Assembly (NCBI GenBank): GCA_023053545.1
Contig: JAKZAN010000129.1
Location: 26,681 to 90,680 of the forward strand
DNA: 64,000 bases
Source: Lepidurus packardi
Taxonomy: Eukaryota; Arthropoda; Branchiopoda; Notostraca; Triopsidae
Direction: 5' to 3'
Shown here: positions 11,789 to 23,457 of the stretch, piece after piece
How positions within the stretch are numbered: position 1 is the stretch's first letter
Layout of the letters: every line of letters starts with the position of its first letter
Program-made: the position numbers and the translations under genes
The notes under the pieces: model-generated
The model's input: the letters and a program-made list of their open reading frames with translations, nothing else
Database searches by the model: none
What the model was told of the DNA's origin: nothing

Positions 11789-11876
11789 AAACCCTCTTTA
11801 CTTCCTGATGGCATACCATGATTTACTTCGAAATTTTAGAGTACGTTTAAGTCATAAATTCGAAAAATTGACACCA

Positions 11877-13767
11877 TCATTCTTCTTCTATTTTTTAGTC
11901 CTCCGAAATATTATCTGCATCTCCTCCTAACGCCTCCAGAAGTTCTCTTGCTGTCATCTGCTTAGGACCGTTTGGCCTATTTTAAGCTTCTTTATCTTCC
12001 CCCTCCTCATTTGCTTCATGGAGGGATGCGCCTGGATGCTGCTGCTCCTTGCTGATTCGCATTATTTCTTCCTCTACCGACCTTCTGTTGCCGACAATAA
12101 GTGAGTACTTGAGGATCATGACAGACCAAGTAACATAAATGAACTCGTAAATGGCATACGGAGCGTGGAAGTTCAGGAGACTTTTGGAGTTCAGGAGATA
12201 CTCGTCGATGTGGAAGGACATCATGGCTAGTCTAAAGATGAGGTCGACGAAAAGGTGAGCTGCATGGATACGGTAGGGGGAATTTGCTGGAGAAGTTCAG
12301 GTTAGTGATCTGCAGATTGAGGATTTTCGAGAAGAAGAGGAAGTAGTAGCGATAGTTGTAGATCATGCTCAAGTAGATGAAGAATCGGAATTGTTTGTGC
12401 TTCGACTCTTGCAGGAAGGTCGTGGAGCAGCAGAACAAAAACAGGTAGTTCAGGAAGAAGATCTTGTTGATAACCACCGAAACCACGAGGTAAACCAGTG
12501 CGACTGTCTTCATCAGAGGATTGATTTCCAGACGGTACGCCAGGTAGGTCAGGGGGATTTCCACCAGAACACAAAAGATGTAGATCGCTCTCTCAATCAT
12601 AAAGGGTCTGCTCCTGACCATTAGAACGATCACACAAAAGACAAGGAAAAACAGGAAAAAGTACTGATTGAGCAGACTGATGGTGCTTTCGGTTTTGCTG
12701 GTGGTTATTGTGGTGCAGCCCCCTTCACTGTATTTTTTATTATACTACTCTTAGGGGATCACTGTGAAGAATCCTTCAAAGGATCCATGATAAGTGACGT
12801 TCGAGAGAAGGAAGGGAGGAGAATTTTGCAGAAAAGTGGTGTTGTTGAACCTAGACACAACAGTAATGTTGAAAGGCATGATTCCGGCTCTCATAGGGAG
12901 ACCTTTGACCGAGAAGGAGTTGGTAAGATTGCTTCTTGAACCCATATAAGTGTAATTGTTGTAGTCTTTGTCATACCACAGATTGATGTTTTTCTGAGTA
13001 TAAGTGTAGTTGGGATTAGAGAAAACGATCTGATTGTTCTTGATAGTACAATTAGGTTCACAGGTTTGCTCGTCGAAAGCCATGAAATCAGAGAATGGGA
13101 ACGAAACTATGACTTCTTTCCAAGTCTTATCAAAGATTTCCTGGATGAACTTGAAACCAAAACGAAGCGTAGACTCACAGGCCAGCATATACTAGGTTTG
13201 GGCTAGCGAGAACTACCGTATGTCTCGGTAGGTAACATTTTCAACCTTTATGCCAGTGAAGTTTTGGCTCACTCTACTGGCATTATAGAAGAACACAAAG
13301 TTATTAGAGTAATTCCCCCCTAGAGTCACATGTACCCATGGCCTGATAGTGTGATTCAGAGGGCAAAACCCTGGGATTCTGAATAGAAAACTGTAGCAAG
13401 TCTCGTTATACACCCGCCTTCCTACCTGCCACGAAGGGAAGTAGAATGGATTACTAGTGATGTCCACACAGGCTGTGAGTTCATCGAACTCCTTGTTGGT
13501 GCCGTTGCACTTGCTTCTCTGTCTGTATTACCTGCCGTCCTGTGTCTGAATGTGGTGGTAGTAGTCGATCCACTGTTTTCTGAAGGGGAGTTCTTTGGAT
13601 GTGTTGAGCATGACATACTCGTAAGGGAGTAGGTCGGGACTGATGAGTTAGAAGCTGAGTTCGCACTGGTAGCCATAGAAGTAGCCTTCCTCGACCCAGA
13701 CGCGGAGTTCCATCTGGGAGAGAGTGAGTGTGAAGAGTATGGGTAGGAGGGAGATGAGGGAGAGCAT
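11877..13767 (-). CDS. Polytopic membrane protein with glycosylated luminal domain
   Basis: About 629 residues after allowing one extra base. It starts with a signal peptide (MLSLISLLPILFTLTLS). The following 350 residues are extracytoplasmic in character, with many N-x-S/T sites (NETC, NASR, NFTG, NYTY, NLTN, NITV, NNTT, NVTY). Then come about six hydrophobic helices starting with QYFFLFFLVFCVIVLMV, and a charged cytoplasmic tail ending EDEKIEEE and TGA. Topology resembles TMEM181/Wntless-type seven-pass proteins, but I cannot confirm homology. Frames change near 12276-12280, a run of five G (C on the coding strand); one extra base there gives FPYRIHAAHLFVDLIF. Ten or more in-frame TAA/TAG codons. 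Confidence 0.65.
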
Positions 13768-14155
13768 GAGCGAATGTGGAGGGAATATTTAGGAAGATTA
13801 GATTGCTAAAAAGTGAATAATGGAAATTGGTTTTGAGTCGATATATATATTGTGTCTACTGGCTATAAATGATAAAACTGAAAGCATTTTAGTTTGCTTT
13901 TTAGTCTCGTCAAACGCCTGTTGGAGATTTTAGTCGATTAGCAAAGTCATATAAAACTCGTGGGCTGCTTTTGTCAATACGAAATCCAATCCGGGTTCTT
14001 CCCACTCCTCTCCAACTCTGCGCCCATTCTCATTCCTCAACCCTCTAATCCCTGTGCCCTGTGTTCATTCTATCCACAAATCAACGGTGAAGCAAGGGAT
14101 CCATTTCACTTTATATGCTTTAATATTCCCTAATATCATTCATTAGCTATTCCTA

Positions 14156-15022
14156 ATGGAACCTGACCCCGCCCAGACCCGATTAAGATAAAAGCTAGAA
14201 GACCAACAAGCCTATGCAGGAGCCAAATCATTCTTCTACACATTCGCTGCCTTCTCTCTTCTCCTTCATGCTGTGAAGACAGACTATCTCCTTCTTACCT
14301 GCACAGTCCTACTCCTCTACATCCCTTCTTTCCGTCTCTACCATCTGTGCAACCAGGTCTCGTCCAGGGTTTCCAACACAGTCTGCAGCCTGTCGCAAGA
14401 GTAGTCTCACTCCTGCGAGACTGACACATCGAGTTTCCCACCGCTCTTCCTGTGCAAGATATGTCAACGGTATTGTGGCTACCGTGTGAAACACTGCAAG
14501 AAGTGCGATGACTGCGTCTACAAGTTCGACCACCATTGCTTCTGGATCGGCAACTGTGTAGGGGAGTTCAACCACCCTCATTTCTATGGCTTCCTTTTCT
14601 TTCAGTCAACTATTAATGTGGTGATGGGCGTTGAGTTCTATTCAATGATCGAGTGGGGCTCTTCTTATAATGGATTAGTCGTTGCTTTTTGGCTTTTGGC
14701 CCTCGGATTCTCCTTGTTTACAGTAAACCTTTTATCTTAACTTTATCTTTTGACTTACAAGGTTTACTTGTTTCTGTATCACACGTTGTTGGTGCTGACC
14801 AACCAGACCACATGGGAGCAAATGCGAAGATCCAGGATCGAGTATCTGAAATACCTGCCGAAGGGATACAACCCGTTTTCACAGGGGTGGGCAGACAACA
14901 TTCGGGAATTCTTTAGAAAGAAGATGCAACCTGAAGTGTGGAGAGTGCCGTCCTTGGAACAAGCTTAGCACATTGAGTCCGGGTTCAACATCTGCGACAA
15001 TGATTACTACAGCTGCTGTTGA
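14156..15022 (+). CDS. DHHC-type palmitoyltransferase
   Basis: 288 residues, one exon, TGA stop. Protein S-acyltransferase of endomembranes. Cysteine-rich domain CKICQRYCGYRVKHCKKC followed by the catalytic FDHHCFW (DHHC at about residues 125-128) and GNCVGEFNHPHF. Two hydrophobic helices precede it and two follow; then the TTxE motif (TTWE, about residue 218) and a C-terminal NPFSQGWADNIREFF segment typical of the family (PaCCT-like region). TAA and TAG are read in frame, including near 14738 between helices. Unusually, a Tyr/Cys-rich end (NDYYSCC) closes the protein. The 388 bp before it (13768-14155) contain no recognisable gene and form a divergent promoter region. Confidence 0.93.
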
Positions 15023-15174
15023 TGGTGCAGGAACAATCTCAGCAGAATAACTCGCATGAATGAGTGTATATTTTCTTCCAATTAATCCACTTGGAGATCT
15101 ACGAAACATCTATACTTCTATTAAGGAATCTACGAGGGCCATCATATCACCTTTCTTGTCCAAAACCTTCCTCC

Positions 15175-16326
15175 ATGAAGAATAAGAAATACCTATCCAG
15201 GATCCCCTCCTTCCAGCTCCCTAACCACCATGCCTTCCAACACTCTCACCTCGAAAACATCAAAATCAACAGAACTCAAAAACACATTGATTTTGCGATC
15301 CCAGTGAACAACACTTCTAGCAGGCCCCAGAGTGCTGAAGTCTCCAGACTCGCCCATAGGTGCACGATCTAACGCATCTCAAGTTTCGGCATCTAGCACG
15401 ATTAGTTGTCTGCGGCGTTCGCCCTTCAAGAGTTTATGATATTTGGGACCCATATTTTTGAAGTGGCCGAGAGACATTCCTCAGCTGGGCCCATGCTCGA
15501 ACTTATGGGCGAGAGTATGGAAGCAGAGCCATAAAGAGCATAGATGAGTCTTAACACGGTCAAGCAAATTCTGTCGAAAAAGCCTCTGAAGATGGTTTCT
15601 CCCATAACCGAGGAAAGAATGAGTCAACACTAAAACACTCAATCCGACAATTTAAAGACCGAAGGAAAATCTCTCAGGACAACCTTCAGATAGAGCATGC
15701 AAATGACAAAGTCCCCTCAGTATTTCAGGGGTTCGAGCATGCTAAGTCGGAGTTTGGAAAAGCCCGAAAAAAACGTCAGCAAAGATTTTGTTATGCTCAA
15801 GTCTGAGACTGAAGAATAACTGCCAATCATCACATTCTATCGCCAAAAACTGCTCAGAAGCTAGGAAGAGAGGATGTTCAAAGACCCCAGGTTCAGTATC
15901 TCCAAAACTGGGGTTCAAATGCCAGGAGACAAGACGAGCGGAAGGAACCTCAAAGGCGAAACCTATTGTTTTGACTATACAGGGCGTCTGATCCCTGGCA
16001 ACAAAGAAAATAGGCAGAAGAAGCCGAACGATAAGATCGTGTATATGAGTGTTTCTGAAAGAATGCCTAACACAGAAACTGTGAGGCTCTTTCCATAGAA
16101 CTAGATGCAGATCGTCAAGGCAAAGACCTTGGGACCTGAATCCGAGAAAGACTCTGCGGCGTGGGTACTGGGAGCCAACAATAAACTTAACACCAAGACG
16201 ATCGACTCGCGGTGGAATGATACGCGCAAAGACTTTACCAAATTATTCCATAACAAGAAGGATGCTGCTAGTGCCGTCGGGGCGGATGCCTTGCCCAACA
16301 TCGCCCAGAAACCCAAGCAACTCTGA
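15175..16326 (+). CDS. Conserved-looking hypothetical protein, basic
   Basis: 383 codons in one frame from the first ATG after an upstream TGA (15061) to TGA at 16324-16326, with about a dozen in-frame TAA/TAG codons. The sequence is Lys/Ser/Thr-rich and probably largely disordered. The C-terminal third looks more ordered (SVSERMPNTETVRLFP, WVLGANNKLNTKTIDSRW). No signal peptide, membrane helix or known domain. The absence of TGA over 1.15 kb and codon-like composition support a real gene. Function unknown. Confidence 0.6.
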
Positions 16327-16419
16327 CTGCCTGCCTTAGATTTTAACAACTTCAATAGCGTCCGAGTACCTGCAATATTTTTTGTCATTCTTCTATTCCC
16401 CGTCTCTACTATAAATTTG

Positions 16420-18578
16420 TCATATAACACCTATCCTGTCTCTTGAAGCAGACTTGTCAAACCAGATGTGGTTTAGTGCCTCTTCCAGTGATATCCGTTG
16501 GCGGGGATCTGTCTGCAGCATCAAAGAGATGAGGTTCTTAGCTTCTTCGCTGACCTGCTTCCATCTATAGCTCTTGAAGCTGTAGTTGCCCCGGACTGTG
16601 TTGCTGAAGATCTCTTGCATGACCGAACTGTCGAAAGGCATCTCTCCAGATAGCAAAATGAAGAGGATAGCTCCTATTGAAAAAATATCTATTTTTTCAG
16701 AGAAGTCTTCCTGAATGAGAACTTCAGGAGCGATGTAGTTGGGGGTCCCCACGATCAGTTCTGCCTTCGTCTCTTTCTGCAGGATTTCAGCATAGTTCGC
16801 GAATCCGTAATCGATTATCTTAATAGTTGGTATTTTATTCTCGTTTTCCTTTACCATGATGTTCTCAGGCTTGAGGTCCCTATGCACGATGCCCATCCGA
16901 TGCAGCTCCTGCACAGCCTCGATGATCTGGCCGATGATTATGGCAGCCCTTGACTCGCAGAGCACGCCTCCCTGCTCGATGAGGTAGTCGAACAGATCAA
17001 CCCCCTTCACCAATTCTATGACGATATAGAGATGAGTTTTTGTTTCGAACTCCTCCTTGAATTTTACGGTATACGAGCTATTGAGGACTTTCATGATGTT
17101 GATCTCATGCCTAATCAAAGCGTTGTTAAAGATTTACAATGATGAAAGGAGTTTTGGTTACACGATGTTGTTGCGAGCGTTGGCGTGTTTGCGCAACTCG
17201 CTCAGCTCGATAACCTTGATGGCGTATTCGAGGCCGCTCTTCTTCTCAACACATTTGTAGACTATGGAGAAGTTCCCCCTCCCGATTTTCTCTTCGATCG
17301 TGTAGAGCTTCTGGATTGAGGTGCCGTCGAAAACGATGAGGGCACTGGCCCACTCCTATCTCTCTGCGGCTGTGGAAAACTGCAGGAACTTGCTGGGGTA
17401 CATGTTATTTTTATGCATGATTTCGAGCAGGTAGTTCTTCTTGTCGGTGACAGGCTTGACTGACAGTCCTTCCAGACAAATTACTTCGATAGGCTCGCTC
17501 ATCCCATTGCCCTCTTAGAATATCAACAGGCAGTTGTCAATCATCAATAACTCCACATCCACGCTCTTCTCCCGCTTCAAAAAACCTGCCCGTCCTTTTA
17601 ACGCCCCTTTTTGTCTGGCTACAGTCTTGAAGCAAGGCGAACCATTCCTGTGCTACCATATATCGTTCCGGAAACCATGGAAATAGGCGTGGTATAGTTT
17701 AGGATGATCCTTGATCCATGCAGCGAATTGGGCCAGACTGAGAGTGCCTTTGTCTTCGCTAACATTGTATTTTTAGTAGACTCCAGAAGCAAAGCTCCTG
17801 AGCATTTTGTTGATGTTGGCAGCCTGGACGCAAAAGCGTTGGTTCTGATGGTCAAAGAATATCGAAGTACCCTGGTCTTTGTAATTGAGTATCTTTTTAT
17901 AGGTTTTCTGGAAGTGAGACTACTCTTTTTTGAAGTTCGGGGGAGAGATGTCTTCGAGGCTGTACTGGGGGGAGCTATTGGTCTCCTGGCGACGGAGGTT
18001 GTGGAGGATTTCTTTTTCGAAAAAGTCGTGGTCGTTGAGGATGTTTTTGAGTTATTCCTTGGGGTAATTGTAAAGCTACATTCGGAGTGTGAATCAAAAC
18101 TCATGAAGAGTCACAGGAATTGCCCTTGGGCAACCTTGGTGGCATCGTGCACGCAGAGCATCTACATAAAATACAATCTTCAGGGCGTTGTTACCATTTT
18201 GTTGAACGAACTGAATTCCAATCCTTGGTTTGACTTGCAGAAGTGCGTGAACAGGATCTTTATCTTCTACTGCTACTCGGCCTTCGCCACCCGCACTACA
18301 CAACAAAATACACAAATCAGCCACAATCCCATACCTAGGCCCAGCACCAACGTCTCGAAGTTCAGCTGCTTGCTATTCGTTATGTCGAACACGCGGAACA
18401 TCTTCTGTCCCCACAACCCATTCAGATCAAAGAATAGCAGAAATAGCTAGAGGTTGAGCAGCTTATCCTCGTGCCGGAGGGTCATGTCGACGTAAATTTT
18501 CTCTAGGATCTTGAGCTACTGTTTACACACTGTAGAGAGAGTTAAGGAGGGTTGAAGATGGGATTGTTATGAAAGCAT
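16420..18578 (-). CDS. Calcium-regulated protein kinase with EF-hand region, PH domain and CAMK-type kinase domain
   Basis: About 649 residues. An N-terminal EF-hand-like module (LLFFDLNGLWGQKMFRVFD, FETLVLGL, later GTLSLAQFAAWIKDHP) is followed by a PH-like domain (GRAGFLKREKSVDVELL ... FSTAAERQEWASAL) and a kinase domain: GRGNFSIVYKC, AIKVIEL, HRDLKPENIM, IDYGFA (DYG in place of DFG), GTPNYIAPEV. This layout is familiar from ciliate calcium-dependent kinases. Likely introns are 18296-18334 (39 nt), 18076-18194 (119 nt, joins NKM to LYNYPKEQL) and 17111-17161 (51 nt). The first and third are multiples of three and could be translated instead. Start ATG 18576-18578. Upstream 18579-19015 is gene-free. 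Confidence 0.85.
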
Positions 18579-19015
18579 GAATAATAAAGAATAGGTATAA
18601 GCAAAAAGGAGGAAGGGATTCAGGAAGTTGAAGTGAGGATGGGAGGAGGGAGTACTCTTGTCAGTGATTTATTTATAGAAGGGGCTGTTCTTGTCGAGGA
18701 GCGAACAGGATCTTTTGTTTTGGAAGCAAAACATAGGTAGACGGCCAATTTCAGGAACAAGGGAACTCGGTGTGAATCTGGTATAAAATGGTGATTATTG
18801 ATTTTTTGTAGGGTTACATCTTTAGGAGTGTCGCAGTGAAGCAGCAGTCCAGCCCGTATTTTGCACCCAATAGACTAATCTTCTAAACTAGACTTAACAA
18901 CAATCCCACGACCAAACTCTTAACTATATTCGCTAACTCTAGCCCTGACTTTAATACCCATATTCTCTGCCACCTCCCCCAATTCTCTATCAAGGCTGTC
19001 TCTCACTTGCCCCAC

Positions 19016-19774
19016 TCAGCAGCATTTATTCTTTTTCTTCTATTCTTTTCTCTAGATTGGACTCGTCTGCGAACTCCCCCCGAGGCTCCTCTGCAGTCTG
19101 CTCTGGTTCCTGATCACGTTTCGGCAGATTGTCGTAAACACTAGTTGTATGTTAGCATCGGTCAGCGCTGATGTTTCCAGAAAGTCAACCTTATGCTTTT
19201 TAGCTATGCGAAACAGGGAATCGTAAAGTGTGGTGCGTTACCGAACTCGAATCCTTCATCATAAGAGACCCTCCGTTTTTCTGCCAAGTCACACTTATTG
19301 GCTACTATTATTCTGACTACGTTTTCCTGGGCATTTCTGTGCGAGATAGTAAATGGGCTGATTAAATTACTTATCGATTTCCTGAAGCCAATAAGAAAGA
19401 CTTTCGAAGGATTCCCTGTCAGTCACATCGTAGACTGTGAGTATTCCGTGCGCGCCTCTGAGGAATGGTGATTAAGTGGTAGTACTTGTAATAACTGGAA
19501 GTAATGGTTTTGAAGCGATCTTGGCCTGCAGTATCCCACTATGGCGTTAACAAAAAACACATTGGCGGGGTTAGGGTCTACGATTTGGACTTTATATGAC
19601 TTGTCGTCGATGCTGACTTGTTTCATTTTCTGCAAGTTATCAAGGGAAGAGGTTTACGAAATCGACGCCGATGGTGTTATAGAAGGCAGATGTGAAGGTG
19701 TTTTCGGCATAGCGCAGCAGCAGGCAGGACTTGCCGACGCCCGAGTTACCTATGATCAGCAGTTTGAGGAGCAT
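19016..19774 (-). CDS. Rab family small GTPase
   Basis: 195 residues after removing five mini-introns: 19630-19657 (28 nt), 19539-19581 (43), 19458-19485 (28), 19337-19370 (34) and 19204-19241 (38). The spliced protein has every Rab element: P-loop GNSGVGKS (9-16), T in [32 protein letters not shown], and a C-terminal CC for double geranylgeranylation just before TGA. It regulates vesicle traffic; subfamily not assigned, though Rab1/Rab8-like by the switch sequences. Because the correct protein is so well known, this gene is the best calibration of intron size and GTA...AG borders in the window. Confidence 0.95.
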
Positions 19775-20264
19775 GTTTCTAAATAGTTTAGGGAGCATAG
19801 GTACTGAGGAGGCTATGTGGACATCTTTTATGAAGACAGGACAGTTTATAGCTAGATAGTATAATAATCATTAGTGCCCTCACGATAAACTAAGCAAGAG
19901 AAATCCACTCAGGCTGGCTGGGCAGTGGTAAACACAAATTAAGGGTATAAGGCTAAAGTCGGGCACAGCCATGAGGGTGCTACCCAACTTAGTTATAATA
20001 GTTGGGAAAATGCTGAGAGCAGGCATGCAACTAAGAAGTGTGGTCAGAAAGACAGAGAAGTGAGACCAGTCATTTAGAGGGAGCAAACAGGAAACTAAAA
20101 ATCAGGGGAATATGATGCACTATTCGCGAAGATATGACAGCATTAGGAGAAGATAGAATTATTTGAAAAAAGTCGCTCTCTCCCATTATAAGAACTAACC
20201 TTTTCCCGATAATTTTATTCTGCCAGTTCCAGAATCCACCTAAACTCTAACACTCAACAATCCC

Positions 20265-20988
20265 ATGTTCAGCATCGGTGACAAAGTTGTTGTCGAACTC
20301 AACAACGATCTTGTCGAACCCATCACCAACATGCTTATCCAGAACTTCTTCACCTTCAACTAGATTTGGAAAAATAGACACCCCTCTGCCTCAGATGTCG
20401 CTCCCACACTTCGTCGCAGGGTCCAAGCCGGCCTCAACTCAGGCCTTTCCTTCGTACGCTACCCATCCTTATGTTCATCATAATCAATTCTAGGTCGTAA
20501 TGAAAGATGGAGTCCCCGTTCAGGCTATTGTGTAGTTAGACATGGTTGACTATCAAGACCCGGAAATCATGAAAACTGACTCCGTTCTACTCAAAGAACT
20601 CTCACAGCACGGTGCTAAAGTCGAGGCTACTCTGAAGACACAAAAGTTCAGGCGAGGATAGGCTTTGTATGCGATGTATGGAGTATCAGACCCCTATTTG
20701 AAGCACAGGGGACTGAGTGAGAGGTTCCTCTGGTATATTCTTGCGATGACTAAAGAAGCGGGGTACAAGTACTACTATGCACGGGCATCGAACCCAGCTT
20801 CTTGGTGGCTGCTCAAGATAATGGGGGCTGAGGACATCTGCCGAGTGAATCTGTAAGGAAGCAAAAAAGCGACTGACTAGATGGTGTTCATGCGATTAGA
20901 CTTGCAGAATCTGCCTAGCCTGACCGAGGTGCTGGACGAGCTGGCAAAGCGGAACCAGGCGCGAGACCAAGCAAGGGCCCGTCTATGA
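20265..20988 (+). CDS. GNAT-like acetyltransferase-type protein
   Basis: 227 residues after removing a 40-nt intron at 20454-20493 (GTACGC...TCTAG). It starts MFSIGDKVVVELNND and includes QIWKNRHPS-like and KDGVPVQAIVELDMVDY segments, then YGVSDPYLKHRGLSERFLWY, GYKYYYARASNPASWW and a helical end. The central pattern (central strand, then a helix, then YARASN..S) resembles GNAT N-acetyltransferases, but the acetyl-CoA-binding Q/RxxGxG/A loop is not clear. Substrate unknown. The 480 bp that follow (20989-21467) contain nothing I recognise. Confidence 0.6.
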
Positions 20989-21467
20989 CTTTATGCAGAT
21001 TTATCCAAATACTTATTTATCTAATGGATTGTACTTTTAGTTTCAGACAGTAAAGTTTAGGCTTTTTAGTCATTCATTAAGCTAGAATAGTCTCCTCCAT
21101 CACCACAAAAACGTGCTTGGTCTTTATGATCGAGTAATCGTGGCACACAGGATTTCTCAACGATGTTCCAGCCTTAGTTATCCATTGAAATCCAAAAGGC
21201 ATTCACACCTCGCGGTAGACCCCTGCTAGTTCAGACCATCCAAGTTAGTCTAAATTTTCTGCTAGTAGAAGTGAGACTTTCTATGGAGATCTATTAAAGG
21301 TTTTCGAAATAGCCTTCTTGATCGATAATGTTTGGTTAGAGGGATCTGATGGGCAGTCGTTGGGTGTCGTAGTCGGGGTTTGGGGTTTTGAGGCAGACTC
21401 AATCTTAGGTTTTATAAGGTGCGAAAAAGTAAGCGATTTATAGTTATTATTACCAAATCTACCAAAG

Positions 21468-22734
21468 ATGCAGCACTTATTGAATCTGAACACCACAGGG
21501 CTAGAGCAACTGGAAACTGAGGCCCCGGAGCTTATCGATAACATCATCATCTTCGTCAACACAGAGTCGGGCGGAAAGCTAGGCAAGAAACTCATGAGCT
21601 CCAAAGTATCTCTCTTCATCCCACAACCCCCCTCTTCAGATTCGTGCACTCTAACTCACCGAACTCTACGCATCCTTCGTCTACTTCTATATCATCAACT
21701 AGGAGGAGTCCCGCAAAGAAGGCATAAAATTCCTAAAAAATGTTTCCAAGGATCTGAGTCCGTAACATAACCGCATCATTGCTCTGGCGGGTGGCGGAGA
21801 CGGAACAATTAACTGGCTTCTTTCAGAACTAATCTAGGCAGATGTAGACTTTGGTAGAGTGATTTTTGGTGCATTTCCGCTGGGAACAGGGAATGACTTC
21901 GCTAAGAATCTTGGGTGGAGAGAGTTTGCAATCTTTGAAAACGACTTCGCAGATCTCAAGGCATTTGTGAGGGCTGTCAAAAAGGCAGAAGTCGACTTTT
22001 TCGATGTCTGGGACGTTGAGGTCTAGACGAAGCCTGAGGGCAACATCTTTAAAAAGCTAGACGTCGTTGGACAGCCGAAACAGACAAAACTACTCAAGCG
22101 TTTCACCAATTACTTTAGTTTAGGCATGGATGCGCGAGTGGGGTATGACTTCGATGTGCATCGATCAAAGTCTCAAGCCCTCAACTACATACTGTATTTC
22201 CTGATCGGGTGCTTCAACGAGTTCCGGCCAATAAAGCGTGTTGACGAGATAGTGAGCCAGATGGAAGAAGTAGATGAGGAAGATACCAGTAGCAAAGATA
22301 ATGGCATTATTTTCGGGCCTGACTAAGGCACAGGGAAATTAAAGGAGGGCTACAAAAATATTGTGGCAATGAACATCAACCATTTTATGGGCGGAGTTTA
22401 GGACATCTGGGCCAAGTCCCACAGAAATGGGGCTACCGGAGGTGAGGGAAAACGATATGTCCAGAGCCATCATTGCGACAATCAGATCGAGTTTATCTCC
22501 TTCAGGGATGAGTGGAGTATGGGATTCGAACGCTTCTTCAGGGGAAGGGCGCGCAGAATGGCGCAGGGGAAGGGTCCTTACAAGTTCGGGTTCCGGGAGG
22601 ACTGTCGAGAGACATACATCAACTTCGACGGAGAGTACTACAGAGTGTACCATCCCGAGTCAATCGTGTTGCGGAGCAGCCGACACTTCGAAAATACTAA
22701 GTTGCGGGTGCTAAGATGCGGCAGAAAGAACTGA
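21468..22734 (+). CDS. Diacylglycerol kinase
   Basis: 410 residues after a 34-nt intron at 21606-21639. Phosphorylates diacylglycerol to phosphatidic acid. Catalytic domain: VNTESGGKLGKKL at the start, ALAGGGDGTINW (nucleotide-binding GGGDG near residue 97), GAFPLGTGNDFAKNLGW. Accessory domain: NYFSLGMDARVGYDFDVHR, NINHFMGGV, ISFRDEWSMGFERFF, ending RCGRKN and TGA. No C1 domain or EF-hand precedes the catalytic domain, so it is a minimal DGK, which in ciliates and plants is common. At least six in-frame TAA/TAG codons. Stop 22732-22734. Confidence 0.92.
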
Positions 22735-22900
22735 TAATAGTGTTAATATAAAAGAATGGGGTCTTAGAAGCCTTATGGGCTGGCCAGTTTTAAGCTGACT
22801 CGCCATGATATTCTGTCAAGTCTTTAAAGGTGCACACGTCTTCTTTGAACTTACTAAATCGTTATATATTTTATTTAAAGTTTCGTCTGCTCCTCCGACT

Positions 22901-23182
22901 ATGGGCTGCGTCAACACCAAGAGAAGAGACACTTCAGAGTTTTCTAAGCCCCTCGGCAGGGCCACTGCATCAATCCCCAACGCCACAGCCCATCCCTAGA
23001 CAGGTAGAAGCAGTATTAGGCATGACCAGCGCGACCTGATCTTTGGGGAACAGCCTGAGATCCCTGTATTCAAGGATAAAAGCTCCGCGTATAAGCAGCC
23101 CAGCAAGGGAGACTACAAAGTGAAGGATGAACCGTCTATTACGCAGCCAGCGGCACAAAAAATCAGGATTGATATTTACTGA
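22901..23182 (+). CDS. Small protein with MGC acylation-type N terminus
   Basis: 93 residues, MGCVNTKRR at the start: Gly2 fits N-myristoylation and Cys3 fits palmitoylation, so membrane anchoring is likely. The rest is charged and probably disordered (KDKSSAYKQPSKGDYKVKD). One in-frame TAG; TGA at 23180-23182. No homology recognised. The 166 bp from the DGK stop are A/T-rich. Confidence 0.6.
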
Positions 23183-23457
23183 GCAACTAAGCATGATAAC
23201 TGTTTTTAGATGGATGGGTATGGAATATTTTTCAGAAACCTTGACAGTTCTTAGCGCTAAAGTAACAAAGTGAGTAGACTGCCATAATCAGGCTTGCTGG
23301 GGATGGACTCATCAAGGTTGATTGTATCGAGGCTATTAACTTCCCCATATTCTATAAAGTCATGTTTACTATTAACTGGAATGAGTTCCCATGCCGAGTA
23401 TAGATCGCATCTCACTCCTGATCAATACGGTAGAAGATCCAAACTCTGATCGGATCT

